DNA from: Luteimonas padinae
Lineage (GTDB): Bacteria; Pseudomonadota; Gammaproteobacteria; Xanthomonadales; Xanthomonadaceae
Assembly (NCBI RefSeq): GCF_014652935.1
Contig: NZ_BMZT01000001.1
Coordinates: 186,001-250,000 of the forward strand
Direction: 5' to 3'
DNA: 64,000 bases
Shown: piece by piece, positions 31,803-39,881 of the stretch
Layout of the letters: the number at the start of each line of letters is the position of its first letter
How positions within the stretch are numbered: position 1 is the first letter of the stretch
The notes under the pieces: generated by a model
Seen by the model: the letters and a program-made list of their open reading frames with translations, nothing else
Database searches by the model: none
What the model was told of the DNA's origin: nothing
Made by a program: the position numbers and the translations under genes

Positions 31803-32801
31803 TCAGTCGTTCCAGGGCTGCTGCTGCGCAAGTGCGTCGAGCACGCCCTGCTGCCCATGCAGCGCGCCCGTGCGTTCCAGCTTCGCCTGGCCGTGTTCAT
31901 AGAGTCGCTGGCCCATCTCGATAGGGTTCCAGGTGAACTCCGGGCCCTCGATCGGCGGATAGGGATCGGCCAGGTTGATCTCGTGCCCGGGCGCGTCCGG
32001 CATCAGGGTGCGCGTGCCCCAGGTGTCTTCCTGCGCGGCGGTCAGCGGATCCCCGGAGATGTTGTAGCGGCGGATCTGGCCGTCGGCGGCATCGGCGCGG
32101 GCGGTATCGGGATCCAGGCCCAGGCGCTCCATCGTGCGGTCGTGGACGCCGGAGGCGTTGAAGGTCACCGCGGCGTTGCCGGTGGCGAGCGAGGCCGTGG
32201 CGGCCAGGCCGCCGCCCAGCGAATGGCCGGTGATCACCAGCGAGTCCCCGAAGGCCATGTCGGCGAGCTGGGCCAGCTCCACGGCCTGGTCGTACTGCTC
32301 GTTCTGCCAGCCGATGCCCTGTTCGAAGTTGGGGCCGGTCCAGTCCTGCAGTTCGTTGCTGCCCGCGAATGCCAGCACGTGGCGGCCTTCGCCGTCGGTG
32401 TAGATGCCGGCGCGGAAGCCGGTGTCCGGATTCTCCAGCAGCGAGGGATCGATGCCGGCCTCGAGCAGCTGGGCGTCGGTCAGGCGCGTCCAGTCGCCGA
32501 CTCCGGTCACCGCGGGGTCGTAGACGGCGGACGCGACCTCCATCATCTCCATGTCGATCGCGCGCGCGTCCTGGCCCCGGACCTCCGCGTCGAAGTCGAC
32601 CTTGCCGGCCGCGGAAGAGGCCGGCCCCTGGCCGGGCGGGAGCGCGGGAAGCAGGCCGGCGAGCACGGGATTCCAGGACGGCTCCGGGCGCCAGGGGCCG
32701 CTGGAGAAGGCCTGCGGGCCGGCGGGCTCCCGGCTGGCGGCATCGGCCGGCCGGTAGGCGGTGGTGTCGATCTGGCTGCCGCGGATGCCGTCGATGCTCA
32801 T
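31803..32801 (-). CDS. Alpha/beta-hydrolase lipase (DUF2974/Mbeg1-like), candidate effector
   Basis: A 332-residue protein without a signal peptide. A class-3-lipase-like core has an oxyanion segment (HVLAFAGSNELQDW) and the nucleophile elbow ITGHSLGGGLA, with Ser at residue 194. The N-terminal 65 residues are Pro/Ser-rich and probably disordered. The C-terminus ends in DALAQQQPWND. The combination of a cytoplasmic-looking lipase and a neighbouring exported ankyrin protein suggests a phospholipase toxin with its antidote. No XVIPCD or other secretion-targeting domain is recognised, so the secretion route is open. The ATG at 32801 has a GGGAAGGG ribosome-binding site. Confidence 0.7.
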   Translation of the reverse strand: MSIDGIRGSQIDTTAYRPADAASREPAGPQAFSSGPWRPEPSWNPVLAGLLPALPPGQGPASSAAGKVDFDAEVRGQDARAIDMEMMEVASAVYDPAVTGVGDWTRLTDAQLLEAGIDPSLLENPDTGFRAGIYTDGEGRHVLAFAGSNELQDWTGPNFEQGIGWQNEQYDQAVELAQLADMAFGDSLVITGHSLGGGLAATASLATGNAAVTFNASGVHDRTMERLGLDPDTARADAADGQIRRYNISGDPLTAAQEDTWGTRTLMPDAPGHEINLADPYPPIEGPEFTWNPIEMGQRLYEHGQAKLERTGALHGQQGVLDALAQQQPWND

Positions 32802-32905
32802 GGCCACGCCCTTCCCGAGAGTCTGCGCCGACCCTAGCGCCGCTGCCGGACGCGTCACAGCTGGGGTGGACCCCAGCAGTTCCGTTGGGGCGCGCGCTGC
32901 CCACC

Positions 32906-33010
32906 GCGATGCAGGGGGGGATGCCCAGCCGGAATATGCGCTGTCCTGCTCCCAGTTCCGGCCGCCGGCCATCCATGGCCGGCTCTGGGCATCCCCTCCT
33001 GCATCCGCGC
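32906..33010. repeat. Palindromic element, copy 1 (about 105 bp)
   Basis: Outer arms of about 24 bases (GCAGGGGGGGATGCCC on the left, GGGCATCCCCTCCTGC on the right) enclose a core. The core contains TCCTGCTCCCAG and the palindrome GCCGGCCATCCATGGCCGGC. The core is shared with copies 2 and 3, but the arms have a different sequence and stay self-complementary. Confidence 0.8.
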
Positions 33011-33074
33011 CGGGCACCACCTCCGTCGCGATCTGGAAGCAAGCACACCGCGACCCGCGGCGTTCACGCACTCC

Positions 33075-33099
33075 TGTAGGAGCCGCTATAGCGGCGACC
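33075..33099. repeat. REP hairpin (single unit)
   Basis: TGTAGGAGCCGCTATAGCGG followed by CGACC. The stem uses GCCGC/GCGGC where other copies have GCGGC/GCCGC or GCAGC/GCTGC, so base pairing is kept. Confidence 0.75.
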
Positions 33100-33159
33100 G
33101 CTCCTGCTCTTGCCCTGCTGTCGCCCTTGACCTTCGTCCCGAAGCCGGAAAACGCCACA

Positions 33160-33276
33160 GCCCGTCCCGCGTACAGGGGGTGTGCGGAGAGCCGGCCATG
33201 GATGGCCGGCGCCCGGCCGCTGGGAGCAGGATGCGGAAACGGCCGGCGCAGCACACCCCCTGTGCGCGGGACGGGC
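33160..33276. repeat. Palindromic element, copy 2 (117 bp, inverted relative to copy 1)
   Basis: The 26-base terminal arms (33160-33185 and 33251-33276) are inverted repeats with one mismatch and include the words ACAGGGGGTGTGC / GCACACCCCCTGT. The core has GCCGGCCATGGATGGCCGGC and TGGGAGCAGGA, i.e. the copy 1 core in reverse. Similarity to copy 3 continues for about 50 bases beyond the arm. Confidence 0.85.
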
Positions 33277-33327
33277 AGCGCTGGACCCCAGCGGAGCCGC
33301 TTCCCTCACAACGGCCGGGGGGGCACC

Positions 33328-33351
33328 GATCGCGGCTGTAGCCGCTCCCAC
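33328..33351. repeat. REP hairpin (single unit, inverted)
   Basis: GATCGCGGCTGTAGCCGCTC followed by CCAC. It faces the unit at 33075 across palindromic copy 2. Confidence 0.75.
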
Positions 33352-33364
33352 TGGAGCAAACAAA

Positions 33365-33394
33365 AAGCCCCGGGAAGCGGACTTCCCGGGGCTT
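33365..33394 (-). terminator. Rho-independent terminator of tRNA-Thr
   Basis: On the minus strand, a 13-bp perfect stem (AAGCCCCGGGAAG and its complement) with a 4-base loop is followed by TTTG. It lies 7 bases beyond the tRNA 3' end. Confidence 0.85.
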
Positions 33395-33400
33395 GCCTGC

Positions 33401-33476
<76 letters not shown>

Positions 33477-33519
33477 GGGCCGCGTATTGTAGGGGGCCGT
33501 ACGCGCCACGGTCAAAGCG

Positions 33520-35190
33520 TCAGAGCCCCACGATCTCCAGTCCCGTGCGCAAGCGGTCGGCCAGGCGCACGGCCAGGGCCACGATCGTGAAGGTCGGAAA
33601 CGCCCAGCCCCCGGTGGGGAAGACCGAACTGCCGGCCACGTGGAGGTTTTCCATGCCGTGCACCCGGCAGTCGCGGTCGACCACGCCGTCCTCGGGACGC
33701 CCGGACATGCGCGTGGTGCCGATGTGGTGGGCGGTGCCGACCACGTCGGGCCGGATCGCGGCATCCCCGACCCAGCGCTCGGCCTCGAACCGGCCGCCGC
33801 AGCAGCGCGCCGCCTCCTCGCCAAGCAGCGCCGCGCTGGTGCGATAGGATGCGTAGTCGAGTTCGGTCAGGCGCCAGTCCACGCGCACCTTGCGCATGCC
33901 GAGCGCGTCGCGTGCCTCCGACAGGGTGATCCGGCTGTCGGGGTTGGGCGCCTGTTCGAAGTAGGTCATGAGGTCGACGCGGCGGTAGCGGTCCACCGGG
34001 CGGTTGCGCAGCCGGCGGGCCACCGCCCCGGCGACGTCGCCGGCGTTCATGCCCACGCGCAGCGCCAGCCGCGCCCGCCGTCCCGCGCCGCGGCGCAGGG
34101 CTGGCGCGGGCCCGCCGATGCCGGCCGCCAGCGCGCGCTGCACCCCGCCTTCGACCTCGTTCGCGCTTTCCACCGCCGGGGCGCGGAACGTGGCGCGCAG
34201 CTCGCGCAGCGCCTGCAGTCCGGCCGGAGTCGCATCGGCGACCGGGATCGGCCGGGCGCGGGCGTTGAGCAGGCCGAGCCTGCGCTGGGCGCCGTCGGCG
34301 AGCGCGAGCTCCCGGTACAGCGGCCGGCTCTCGCGCTGGCCGTCGCGGTCGTAGGGCCGCAGCAGGGAGGCGAGGTCGCCGCCCACCACCTGGCCGGCCA
34401 GGCAGCGCGGATGGTCCATGAAGTGGCGGCCGACCTGGTCGTGGCCGTTGCCGAGCCCGCGCGGATGCACGCTGTCCGAGGCCAGCAGCAGCCGCGCGTT
34501 CTCGATGCCGCCGGCGGCCAGCACGTAGTGGCGGGCGCGGACGGTGCCGCGTCGGCCGTCCAGGGCGCCGATGCGGGCGGCCTGCACGCGGTCGGCGTCT
34601 GGCGCCGCAGCGAGTTCCATCAGGTTGGCGTGCAGCAGCAGGGTGATGTTGCCTGCGTCCTGCAGCAGCTGCGTGTAGTGGGCCTGGAACAGCACCGGGC
34701 TTTCGATGCAAACCCGGTCCACCGCGTCGTCCCCACGCAGCGGCAGCGCATGAATGAAGCGTGCGTTGGCGAACGAGCCGTCGGCGATGTCGTGGCGCGG
34801 ATCGATGCCGCAGGTCTCGCGGGCCTGCCGGCACCAGGCGGCGAGTTCGTCGAAGTCGATCGGCCAGCCGCTGGACGGCACCCACGGCCGCGAGGCCAGG
34901 TCCAGCCGGGTCAGCGGCACGCAGCCGCCGCCCCAGAGGCGGCAGCTCCCGCCCAGGGCGCGGAGGCGGCACAGCGCGGGGTCGAGCATCGCCGTGCCCA
35001 CCGAGTCGCCGCCGTTGAGCGCCTGGCTGGCTTCTTCGCTGTCCAGCCCGCCGCTTTCGAGCACGCAGACGGTGAACCGGCTGTGCGCGAACGCGTTGGC
35101 GATGGCGATGCCCGCGGGCCCGGCCCCGATGACGCAGACGTGGCAGTCGAAGTCGTCGGGCGTGGACGGGTCGAGGTAATCGAGGATCAA
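33520..35190 (-). CDS. GMC-family FAD-dependent oxidoreductase
   Basis: A 556-residue flavoprotein. The N-terminal FAD site is VCVIGAGPAGIAIANAF with the ribose-binding Glu in VCVLESGG. RALGGSCRLWGGGCVPL is the GMC substrate/FAD loop, and the C-terminal GMC module has AHHIGTTRMSGRPEDGVVD and VAGSSVFPTGGWAFPTFTI. The likely reaction is oxidation of an alcohol or sugar, and the substrate is unknown. No ATG lies near the fold start. TTG at 35190, preceded by CGGAG nine bases upstream, gives a start (M-ILDYLDPSTPDDFDC) that fits the family. Upstream ATG frames would add 50 Arg-rich residues that overlap the radA promoter region. Confidence 0.88.
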   Translation of the reverse strand: MILDYLDPSTPDDFDCHVCVIGAGPAGIAIANAFAHSRFTVCVLESGGLDSEEASQALNGGDSVGTAMLDPALCRLRALGGSCRLWGGGCVPLTRLDLASRPWVPSSGWPIDFDELAAWCRQARETCGIDPRHDIADGSFANARFIHALPLRGDDAVDRVCIESPVLFQAHYTQLLQDAGNITLLLHANLMELAAAPDADRVQAARIGALDGRRGTVRARHYVLAAGGIENARLLLASDSVHPRGLGNGHDQVGRHFMDHPRCLAGQVVGGDLASLLRPYDRDGQRESRPLYRELALADGAQRRLGLLNARARPIPVADATPAGLQALRELRATFRAPAVESANEVEGGVQRALAAGIGGPAPALRRGAGRRARLALRVGMNAGDVAGAVARRLRNRPVDRYRRVDLMTYFEQAPNPDSRITLSEARDALGMRKVRVDWRLTELDYASYRTSAALLGEEAARCCGGRFEAERWVGDAAIRPDVVGTAHHIGTTRMSGRPEDGVVDRDCRVHGMENLHVAGSSVFPTGGWAFPTFTIVALAVRLADRLRTGLEIVGL

Positions 35191-35338
35191 GGGCCGGCTC
35201 CGGGCGTGCCGCCGGAAGGCAGCGGGGACCCGGGTGGAAACGCGGGCCGCGGCGGGCAACGGACACCGCCGGTCTCGCCCGGCGCGACGCGCGGCCGCTA
35301 TCCTGCCGGCCCACCCGAGATTCCAGGCAGCCCGATCC

Positions 35339-36718
35339 ATGGCCAAAGTCCGCACCGCTTACGTCTGCAACGAATGCGGCGCCGATTTCAGCAAGTGGCA
35401 GGGCCAGTGCGGCGCCTGCGGGGCCTGGGACACGCTGGCGGAGATCGTGCTCGAAACCGCCGCGTCGGCGAAGGCGGCCGCGCCCGCGCGCCGCGGCGGC
35501 TGGGCGGGCAAGGCCGAGGCGCCGAAGGTCACGCCGCTGGCGGAGGTGCGCCAGGCCGACGAGGTGCGGGTGACCACCGGCATCGGCGAGTTCGACCGGG
35601 TACTGGGCGGTGGCCTGGTGGAAGGCGCGGTGGTGCTGGTGGGCGGCGATCCCGGCATCGGCAAGTCGACCCTGCTGCTGCAGGCGGTGGCCAGCATGTC
35701 GGCGGCGCTGCCGGGCCTGTACGTGACCGGCGAGGAGTCGCTGGCCCAGGTGGCCGGCCGCGGGCACCGCCTTGGTCTGCCGCTGGACGGGGTCAATGCG
35801 CTGGCCGAGACCTGCGTCGAGCACATCCTCGGGCACGCCTCGAAGCTCCGGCCGCGGCTGATCGTGGCCGATTCGGTGCAGACGCTCTGGACCGAGACCC
35901 TCACCGCCGCCCCGGGCTCGGTCAGCCAGGTGCGCGAGTCCGCGGCGCGCCTGGTGCGGTATGCGAAGGAGACCGGCACCGCGGTCTTCCTCGTCGGCCA
36001 CGTCACCAAGGAGGGCGGCATCGCCGGCCCGCGCGTGCTCGAGCACATGGTGGACGCGGTGCTGTATTTCGAAGGCGATTCCGGCAGCCGCTTCCGCGTG
36101 CTGCGCGCGTTCAAGAACCGCTTCGGCGCGGTCAACGAACTCGGCGTGTTCGCGATGGGCGACAAGGGGCTGAAGGAAGTGCCCAATCCTTCGGCGATCT
36201 TCCTGTCCGGCGCGTCGCGCCAGCCCGGCAGCTGCGTAATGGTGACGCGCGAAGGCACGCGGCCGCTGCTGGTAGAGGTGCAGGCGCTGGTCGACAGCTC
36301 GCCGCTGTCCAACCCGCGCCGCGTGGCCGTGGGCATGGAGCAGAACCGGCTGGCGATGCTGCTGGCGGTGCTGCACCGGCACGGCGGCATCGCCACTGGC
36401 GACCAGGACGTGTTCGTCAACGTCGTCGGCGGCATCCGCGTGCAGGAGACCGCGGCCGATCTGCCGGTGCTGCTGTCGGTGCTGTCGTCGCTGCAGGACC
36501 GGCCGCTGGCGGACAAGACCAGCGCCTTCGGCGAGGTCGGCCTGTCGGGCGAGATCCGTCCAGTGCCCAACGGCGAGGAGCGGCTGAAGGAGGCCGCGAC
36601 CCACGGTTTCAGGCGCGCGATCGTTCCGAAGGCCAATGCACCGAAGTCCGGCGCCTACAAGGGCCTGGAGGTGGTCGCGGTGGAGCGCCTGGCCGATGCC
36701 ATCGACGCCGCCGGGTAG
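35339..36718 (+). CDS. radA: DNA repair protein RadA
   Basis: A 459-residue RecA-like ATPase that drives branch migration during recombination. It has an N-terminal zinc finger (CNECGADFSKWQGQCGACG), Walker A GGDPGIGKSTLL, the RadA-specific KNRFG motif and a C-terminal Lon-like domain (GGIRVQETAADLPVL ... GEVGLSGEIRPVPNGEERL). Length and order are standard. A REP pair and a 21-bp tandem repeat fill the gap to the convergent ccsA-like gene. Confidence 0.97.
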   Translation: MAKVRTAYVCNECGADFSKWQGQCGACGAWDTLAEIVLETAASAKAAAPARRGGWAGKAEAPKVTPLAEVRQADEVRVTTGIGEFDRVLGGGLVEGAVVLVGGDPGIGKSTLLLQAVASMSAALPGLYVTGEESLAQVAGRGHRLGLPLDGVNALAETCVEHILGHASKLRPRLIVADSVQTLWTETLTAAPGSVSQVRESAARLVRYAKETGTAVFLVGHVTKEGGIAGPRVLEHMVDAVLYFEGDSGSRFRVLRAFKNRFGAVNELGVFAMGDKGLKEVPNPSAIFLSGASRQPGSCVMVTREGTRPLLVEVQALVDSSPLSNPRRVAVGMEQNRLAMLLAVLHRHGGIATGDQDVFVNVVGGIRVQETAADLPVLLSVLSSLQDRPLADKTSAFGEVGLSGEIRPVPNGEERLKEAATHGFRRAIVPKANAPKSGAYKGLEVVAVERLADAIDAAG

Positions 36719-36744
36719 CCCCACCGGCGAGTGCCTCGCCCCAA

Positions 36745-36815
36745 TATGTAGGAGCAGCTATAGCTGCGACCGCTGTGTCGCCAGCCCGGGTCGCAGCTAT
36801 AGCTGCTCCTACATA
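36745..36815. repeat. Paired REP element (radA-ccsA gap)
   Basis: Inverted copies of TATGTAGGAGCAGCTATAGC (36745-36771) and its complement (36788-36815). The stem carries A-T pairs (GCAGC/GCTGC) in place of the G-C pairs of other copies. It lies between two convergent genes and may end transcripts from both sides. Confidence 0.88.
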
Positions 36816-36895
36816 CAGTGGCGGCCGATGTTCAGTCAGTGGCGGCCGATGTTCAGTCAGTGGCGGCCGGTGTTCAGGGGCGGCCGGTGTTGTCA
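36816..36895. repeat. 21-bp tandem repeat, about 3.5 units
   Basis: The unit CAGTGGCGGCCGATGTTCAG(T) occurs at 36816, 36837 and 36858, with a degenerate partial fourth unit that reaches the stop codon of the ccsA-like gene. The first two units are identical; the third differs by A to G. Confidence 0.88.
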
Positions 36896-37675
36896 GGCGC
36901 GCTGCAGCACCAGCTCCAGCACGAACTTGCTGCCGAAGAAGGCCAGCACCAGCAGCGCCATCGCCGCCAGCGTCCAGTGCACCGCCTTGCGGCCGCGCCA
37001 GCCGAAGCGCCAGCGCCCGAGCAGCAGCACGCCGAACACCAGCCATGACAGCAGGCTGAGCACGGTCTTGTGCACGAGGTGCTGGGCCAGCAGGTCCTCG
37101 ACGAACAGCACGCCGGTCAGCAGGGTGGCGCTGAGCAGGACGAAGCCGGTGGCGATGGTGCGGAACAGCAGGATCTCGAGCTCGACCAGCGGCGGCAGTG
37201 CGCGCAGCCAGCCTTGGATCTCGCGGCGACTGAGCGCGCGCTCCTGCAGCCACAGCATCACCGCCAGCAGCGCCGCCACGGCCAGGGTGGCATAGGCCAG
37301 CAGCGCCAGCCAGGCATGCAGCTGCAAGCGCCAGTCCAGCGGCTCCGGCGGACGATGGCCCTGGAGATGGCTGCCCAGCAGGGCCAGCGCCGCGATCGGA
37401 TAGACCACCACGCCCAGGCTGCCCAGGCGGCCGCGCGCGCCCACGGCCGTGGTCAGCAGCGCCATGCCCAGGGTGACCAGCGAGAGCGCGGCGTAGAAGT
37501 GCATGTCGACGCCGCCCTGCGCGCGCCAGGCCGGCAGCGGTTCGATGGCGTGGGCCAGCAGTCCCGCGCAGGCCGGCCAGAGCCAGGCGCGGCCAGGACG
37601 CCCGCGGCGGATTCCCGCCACCAGCAGGCTGCTCGCCAGGAGATAGGACACGACGGCAATGAGGACGGGAATCAT
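36893..37675 (-). CDS. CcsA/YpjD-like cytochrome c assembly family membrane protein
   Basis: A 260-residue inner-membrane protein with about eight transmembrane segments. HAWLALLAYATLAVAALLAV and VHKTVLSLLSWLVFG carry the conserved His positions of the CcsA/CcmC-like family. In E. coli the related ypjD is encoded divergently next to ffh. Here ffh is 4.9 kb away, separated by the molybdenum cofactor operon. A true heme-handling role is not established for YpjD-type proteins, so I leave the symbol empty. The last codon overlaps the tandem repeat at 36816-36895. Confidence 0.82.
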   Translation of the reverse strand: MIPVLIAVVSYLLASSLLVAGIRRGRPGRAWLWPACAGLLAHAIEPLPAWRAQGGVDMHFYAALSLVTLGMALLTTAVGARGRLGSLGVVVYPIAALALLGSHLQGHRPPEPLDWRLQLHAWLALLAYATLAVAALLAVMLWLQERALSRREIQGWLRALPPLVELEILLFRTIATGFVLLSATLLTGVLFVEDLLAQHLVHKTVLSLLSWLVFGVLLLGRWRFGWRGRKAVHWTLAAMALLVLAFFGSKFVLELVLQRA

Positions 37676-37893
37676 CCACGCAGTGTCTCACAGCGTCGCG
37701 CGCGCCTGAACGGGTGGGGACGCCCGAGTCTGGAACGGATATGCTGGCTGGACGCGCGGGGCCCGGGTCCCGCGCGGACTCCAAGCCTGGCCGCCTGTGT
37801 CCTCTGGATATGGCAGCCGGGCCGCGGCCTTCGCGGGTCGCCGGGTCGGACTGGAAACGGGCCGGCTTCCCTGTATCGGAATGGAGCACATCG

Positions 37894-38874
37894 ATGGTGG
37901 CCCTGGTCGACCGGTTCGGGCGGTCGTTCCCCTATCTGCGCCTCTCGCTGACGGAGGCCTGCAACTACCGCTGCAGCTACTGCCTGCCGGACGGCTATCG
38001 CGCCGAGGGCCGCGCGCGCTTCCTCGAGCTCGACGAGATCCGGCGCCTGGTCCGCGGCTTCGCCGCGCTCGGCATGAGCAAGCTGCGCCTGACCGGCGGC
38101 GAGCCGACGCTGCGCAAGGACCTGCTGCCGATCATCTCGGCCGTGGCCTCGGTGCCGGGCATCCGCCGCGTCGCCATCACCACCAACGGCACCCACCTGC
38201 CGCGCCACGTCGGCGCCTGGCGCGAGGCCGGCCTGACCGCGCTCAACGTCAGCCTGGATACGCTCGATGCGGAGCGCTTCCACGCGATCACCGGGCACGA
38301 CCGCTTTGCCGAGGTCACCGAAGGCGTGGAGATGGCGCTGGGCCTGGGCTTCGATTCGGTCAAGCTCAACGCGGTGCTGCTGCGCGGACGCAACGACGAC
38401 GAGCTGCCGGCCTGGTTCGACTACCTGCGCGAACGCGATGTCGCGATCCGCTTCATCGAGCTGATGCGCACCGGCGACAACCGCGAGTTCTTCGAGCGCC
38501 ACCACCTGCGCGCCGAGGCGATCGAGGAGCAGCTGGCGGCGGCCGGCTGGACGCTGCGCCCGCGTGCGCCCGACGCCGGCCCGGCGCGCGAGTACGCGCA
38601 TCCCGGCTACCGCGGCCGCATCGGCATCATCGCGCCGTACTCGAAGGATTTCTGCAAGGGCTGCAACCGCCTGCGGGTGACCGCACGCGGCGACCTGCGC
38701 CTGTGCCTGTTCGGCGACTTCGGCATCGGCCTGCGCGAGCTGCTGCAGTCCGACGACGATTTCGACGCGCTGGTCGCGCGCATCAGCACCCAGCTCGGCC
38801 TCAAGGCCGCCGGCCACGGCCTGCACCAGGGCGAGACCGGCCTCACTCCACACCTGGCCTCCATCGGAGGATGA
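37894..38874 (+). CDS. moaA: GTP 3',8-cyclase MoaA
   Basis: A 326-residue radical SAM enzyme catalysing the first step of molybdopterin synthesis. It has the N-terminal cluster CNYRCSYC (Cys23, 27, 30), the LRLTGGEPTLRKDL SAM-binding region and the C-terminal cluster FCKGCNRLRV ... LCLF (Cys254, 257, 271). The end is the required Gly-Gly tail (HLASIGG). Its stop codon overlaps an ATG of moaCB. No Moco riboswitch is recognisable in the 218 bp upstream. Confidence 0.96.
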   Translation: MVALVDRFGRSFPYLRLSLTEACNYRCSYCLPDGYRAEGRARFLELDEIRRLVRGFAALGMSKLRLTGGEPTLRKDLLPIISAVASVPGIRRVAITTNGTHLPRHVGAWREAGLTALNVSLDTLDAERFHAITGHDRFAEVTEGVEMALGLGFDSVKLNAVLLRGRNDDELPAWFDYLRERDVAIRFIELMRTGDNREFFERHHLRAEAIEEQLAAAGWTLRPRAPDAGPAREYAHPGYRGRIGIIAPYSKDFCKGCNRLRVTARGDLRLCLFGDFGIGLRELLQSDDDFDALVARISTQLGLKAAGHGLHQGETGLTPHLASIGG

Positions 38875-38882
38875 ACCACCGC

Positions 38883-39881
38883 ATGGGCAACGACAGTCCG
38901 GCCGCGTTCCACATGGCCGACATCCGCAACAAGCGACCGACCCGCCGCCGCGCGGTGGCCGTGGGCGAACTGGCCGCCGGCCCCCACGCGTTCCCGCTGA
39001 TCGTCGAGCGCCGCCTGCCCAAGGGCGATGCGCTGGTGATGGCCGAGATCGCCGGCCTGCAGGGCGCGAAGATGGCATCAGCCCTGATGCCGCTGTGCCA
39101 TCCGCTGCCGCTGGAGCTGGTACAGCTGCGCTGCGTGCCGGTGCCGGAGCGCCACGCCATCCGCGTGTACTGCGAATGCGCCACCGAAGCCCGCACCGGC
39201 GTCGAGATGGAAGCGCTGGCGGGTGCCAACGCCGCGCTGCTGACGCTGTACGACCTGACCAAGCCGGTCGAACCCGCGCTGGGCATCGGCGGCATCCGCC
39301 TGCTGTTCAAGGAAGGCGGAAAAAGCGGGCTGTGGCTGCACCCCGAAGGCATGGACGACGATGAGCGCGCGCACTACCGCCCTCGCGACCTCGCGCGCCT
39401 GGACGACGTGCCCTGCGCGGTGCTGACGCTCAGCGACCGCGCGAGCCGCGGCGAGTACGAGGACCGCTCGGGCCCGGTGCTGGTGGACGGGCTGCGCCGC
39501 CTGGGCGCGCGCGTGGCCGACGCCGAGGTCCTGCCTGACGGCATCGAGCCGCTGGCGACACGCCTGCGCGCGCTGGCGGGCGAGGGCGTGCGCATCGCGC
39601 TGTGCACCGGCGGCACCGGCCTGGGCCCGAACGACGCCACGCCGGACGCGCTGCGAGCGGTTGCCGACCGCAGCGTCGCCGGGCTGGCCGAGATGTTCCG
39701 CAGCGAGAGTGCGAAGCACACGCCGCTGGCCTGGTTGAGCCGGGCCGAGGTGGTGCAGGTTGGACGCATGCTGGTGTTCGCCTTGCCGGGCAGCCAGCGG
39801 GCGGCGAAGCAGGGCATGGACATCCTCGCGCCGCTGCTGGCGCATGCGCTGGCGATGGTCGACGGCGAGGGCCATCCGTGA
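38883..39881 (+). CDS. moaCB: Bifunctional MoaC-MoaB/MogA fusion
   Basis: A 332-residue fusion. Residues about 1-160 are MoaC, which makes cyclic pyranopterin monophosphate: FHMADIRNKRPTRR, AKMASALMPLCHPLPL, RTGVEMEALAGANAALLTLY, with catalytic Lys in DLTKP and GGKSG. Residues about 170-330 are MoaB/MogA, molybdopterin adenylylation: AVLTLSDRASRGEYEDRSGP, LCTGGTGLGPNDATPDAL and LPGSQRA. An in-frame ATG at 38871 overlaps the moaA stop codon, but the GGAGG at 38866-38870 abuts it with no spacer. ATG 38883 is therefore preferred, though its 12-base spacing is long. Fused MoaC/MoaB proteins are known in Xanthomonadaceae. Confidence 0.93.
   Translation: MGNDSPAAFHMADIRNKRPTRRRAVAVGELAAGPHAFPLIVERRLPKGDALVMAEIAGLQGAKMASALMPLCHPLPLELVQLRCVPVPERHAIRVYCECATEARTGVEMEALAGANAALLTLYDLTKPVEPALGIGGIRLLFKEGGKSGLWLHPEGMDDDERAHYRPRDLARLDDVPCAVLTLSDRASRGEYEDRSGPVLVDGLRRLGARVADAEVLPDGIEPLATRLRALAGEGVRIALCTGGTGLGPNDATPDALRAVADRSVAGLAEMFRSESAKHTPLAWLSRAEVVQVGRMLVFALPGSQRAAKQGMDILAPLLAHALAMVDGEGHP

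Larger units (their letters stand above)
32802..33400. other. 599-bp repeat-filled intergenic region
   Basis: No gene is credible here. The region holds two copies of a long palindromic element (32906-33010 and 33160-33276), REP hairpins at 33075-33099 and 33328-33351 that bracket the second copy in opposite orientation, and the terminator of tRNA-Thr at the right edge. Frames crossing it encode Arg/Pro/Ala-rich strings that follow the palindromes and are not proteins. Confidence 0.75.

Noticed and set aside
29262-32801. XVIPCD T4SS-effector domain on the lysozyme or lipase
   Set aside because: Both proteins have short Gln-rich C-terminal ends, but the conserved body of the XVIPCD domain is not visible.
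37680-37893. Moco riboswitch upstream of moaA
   Set aside because: The region has GC-rich hairpins, but I could not find the conserved sequence blocks of the Moco RNA motif.
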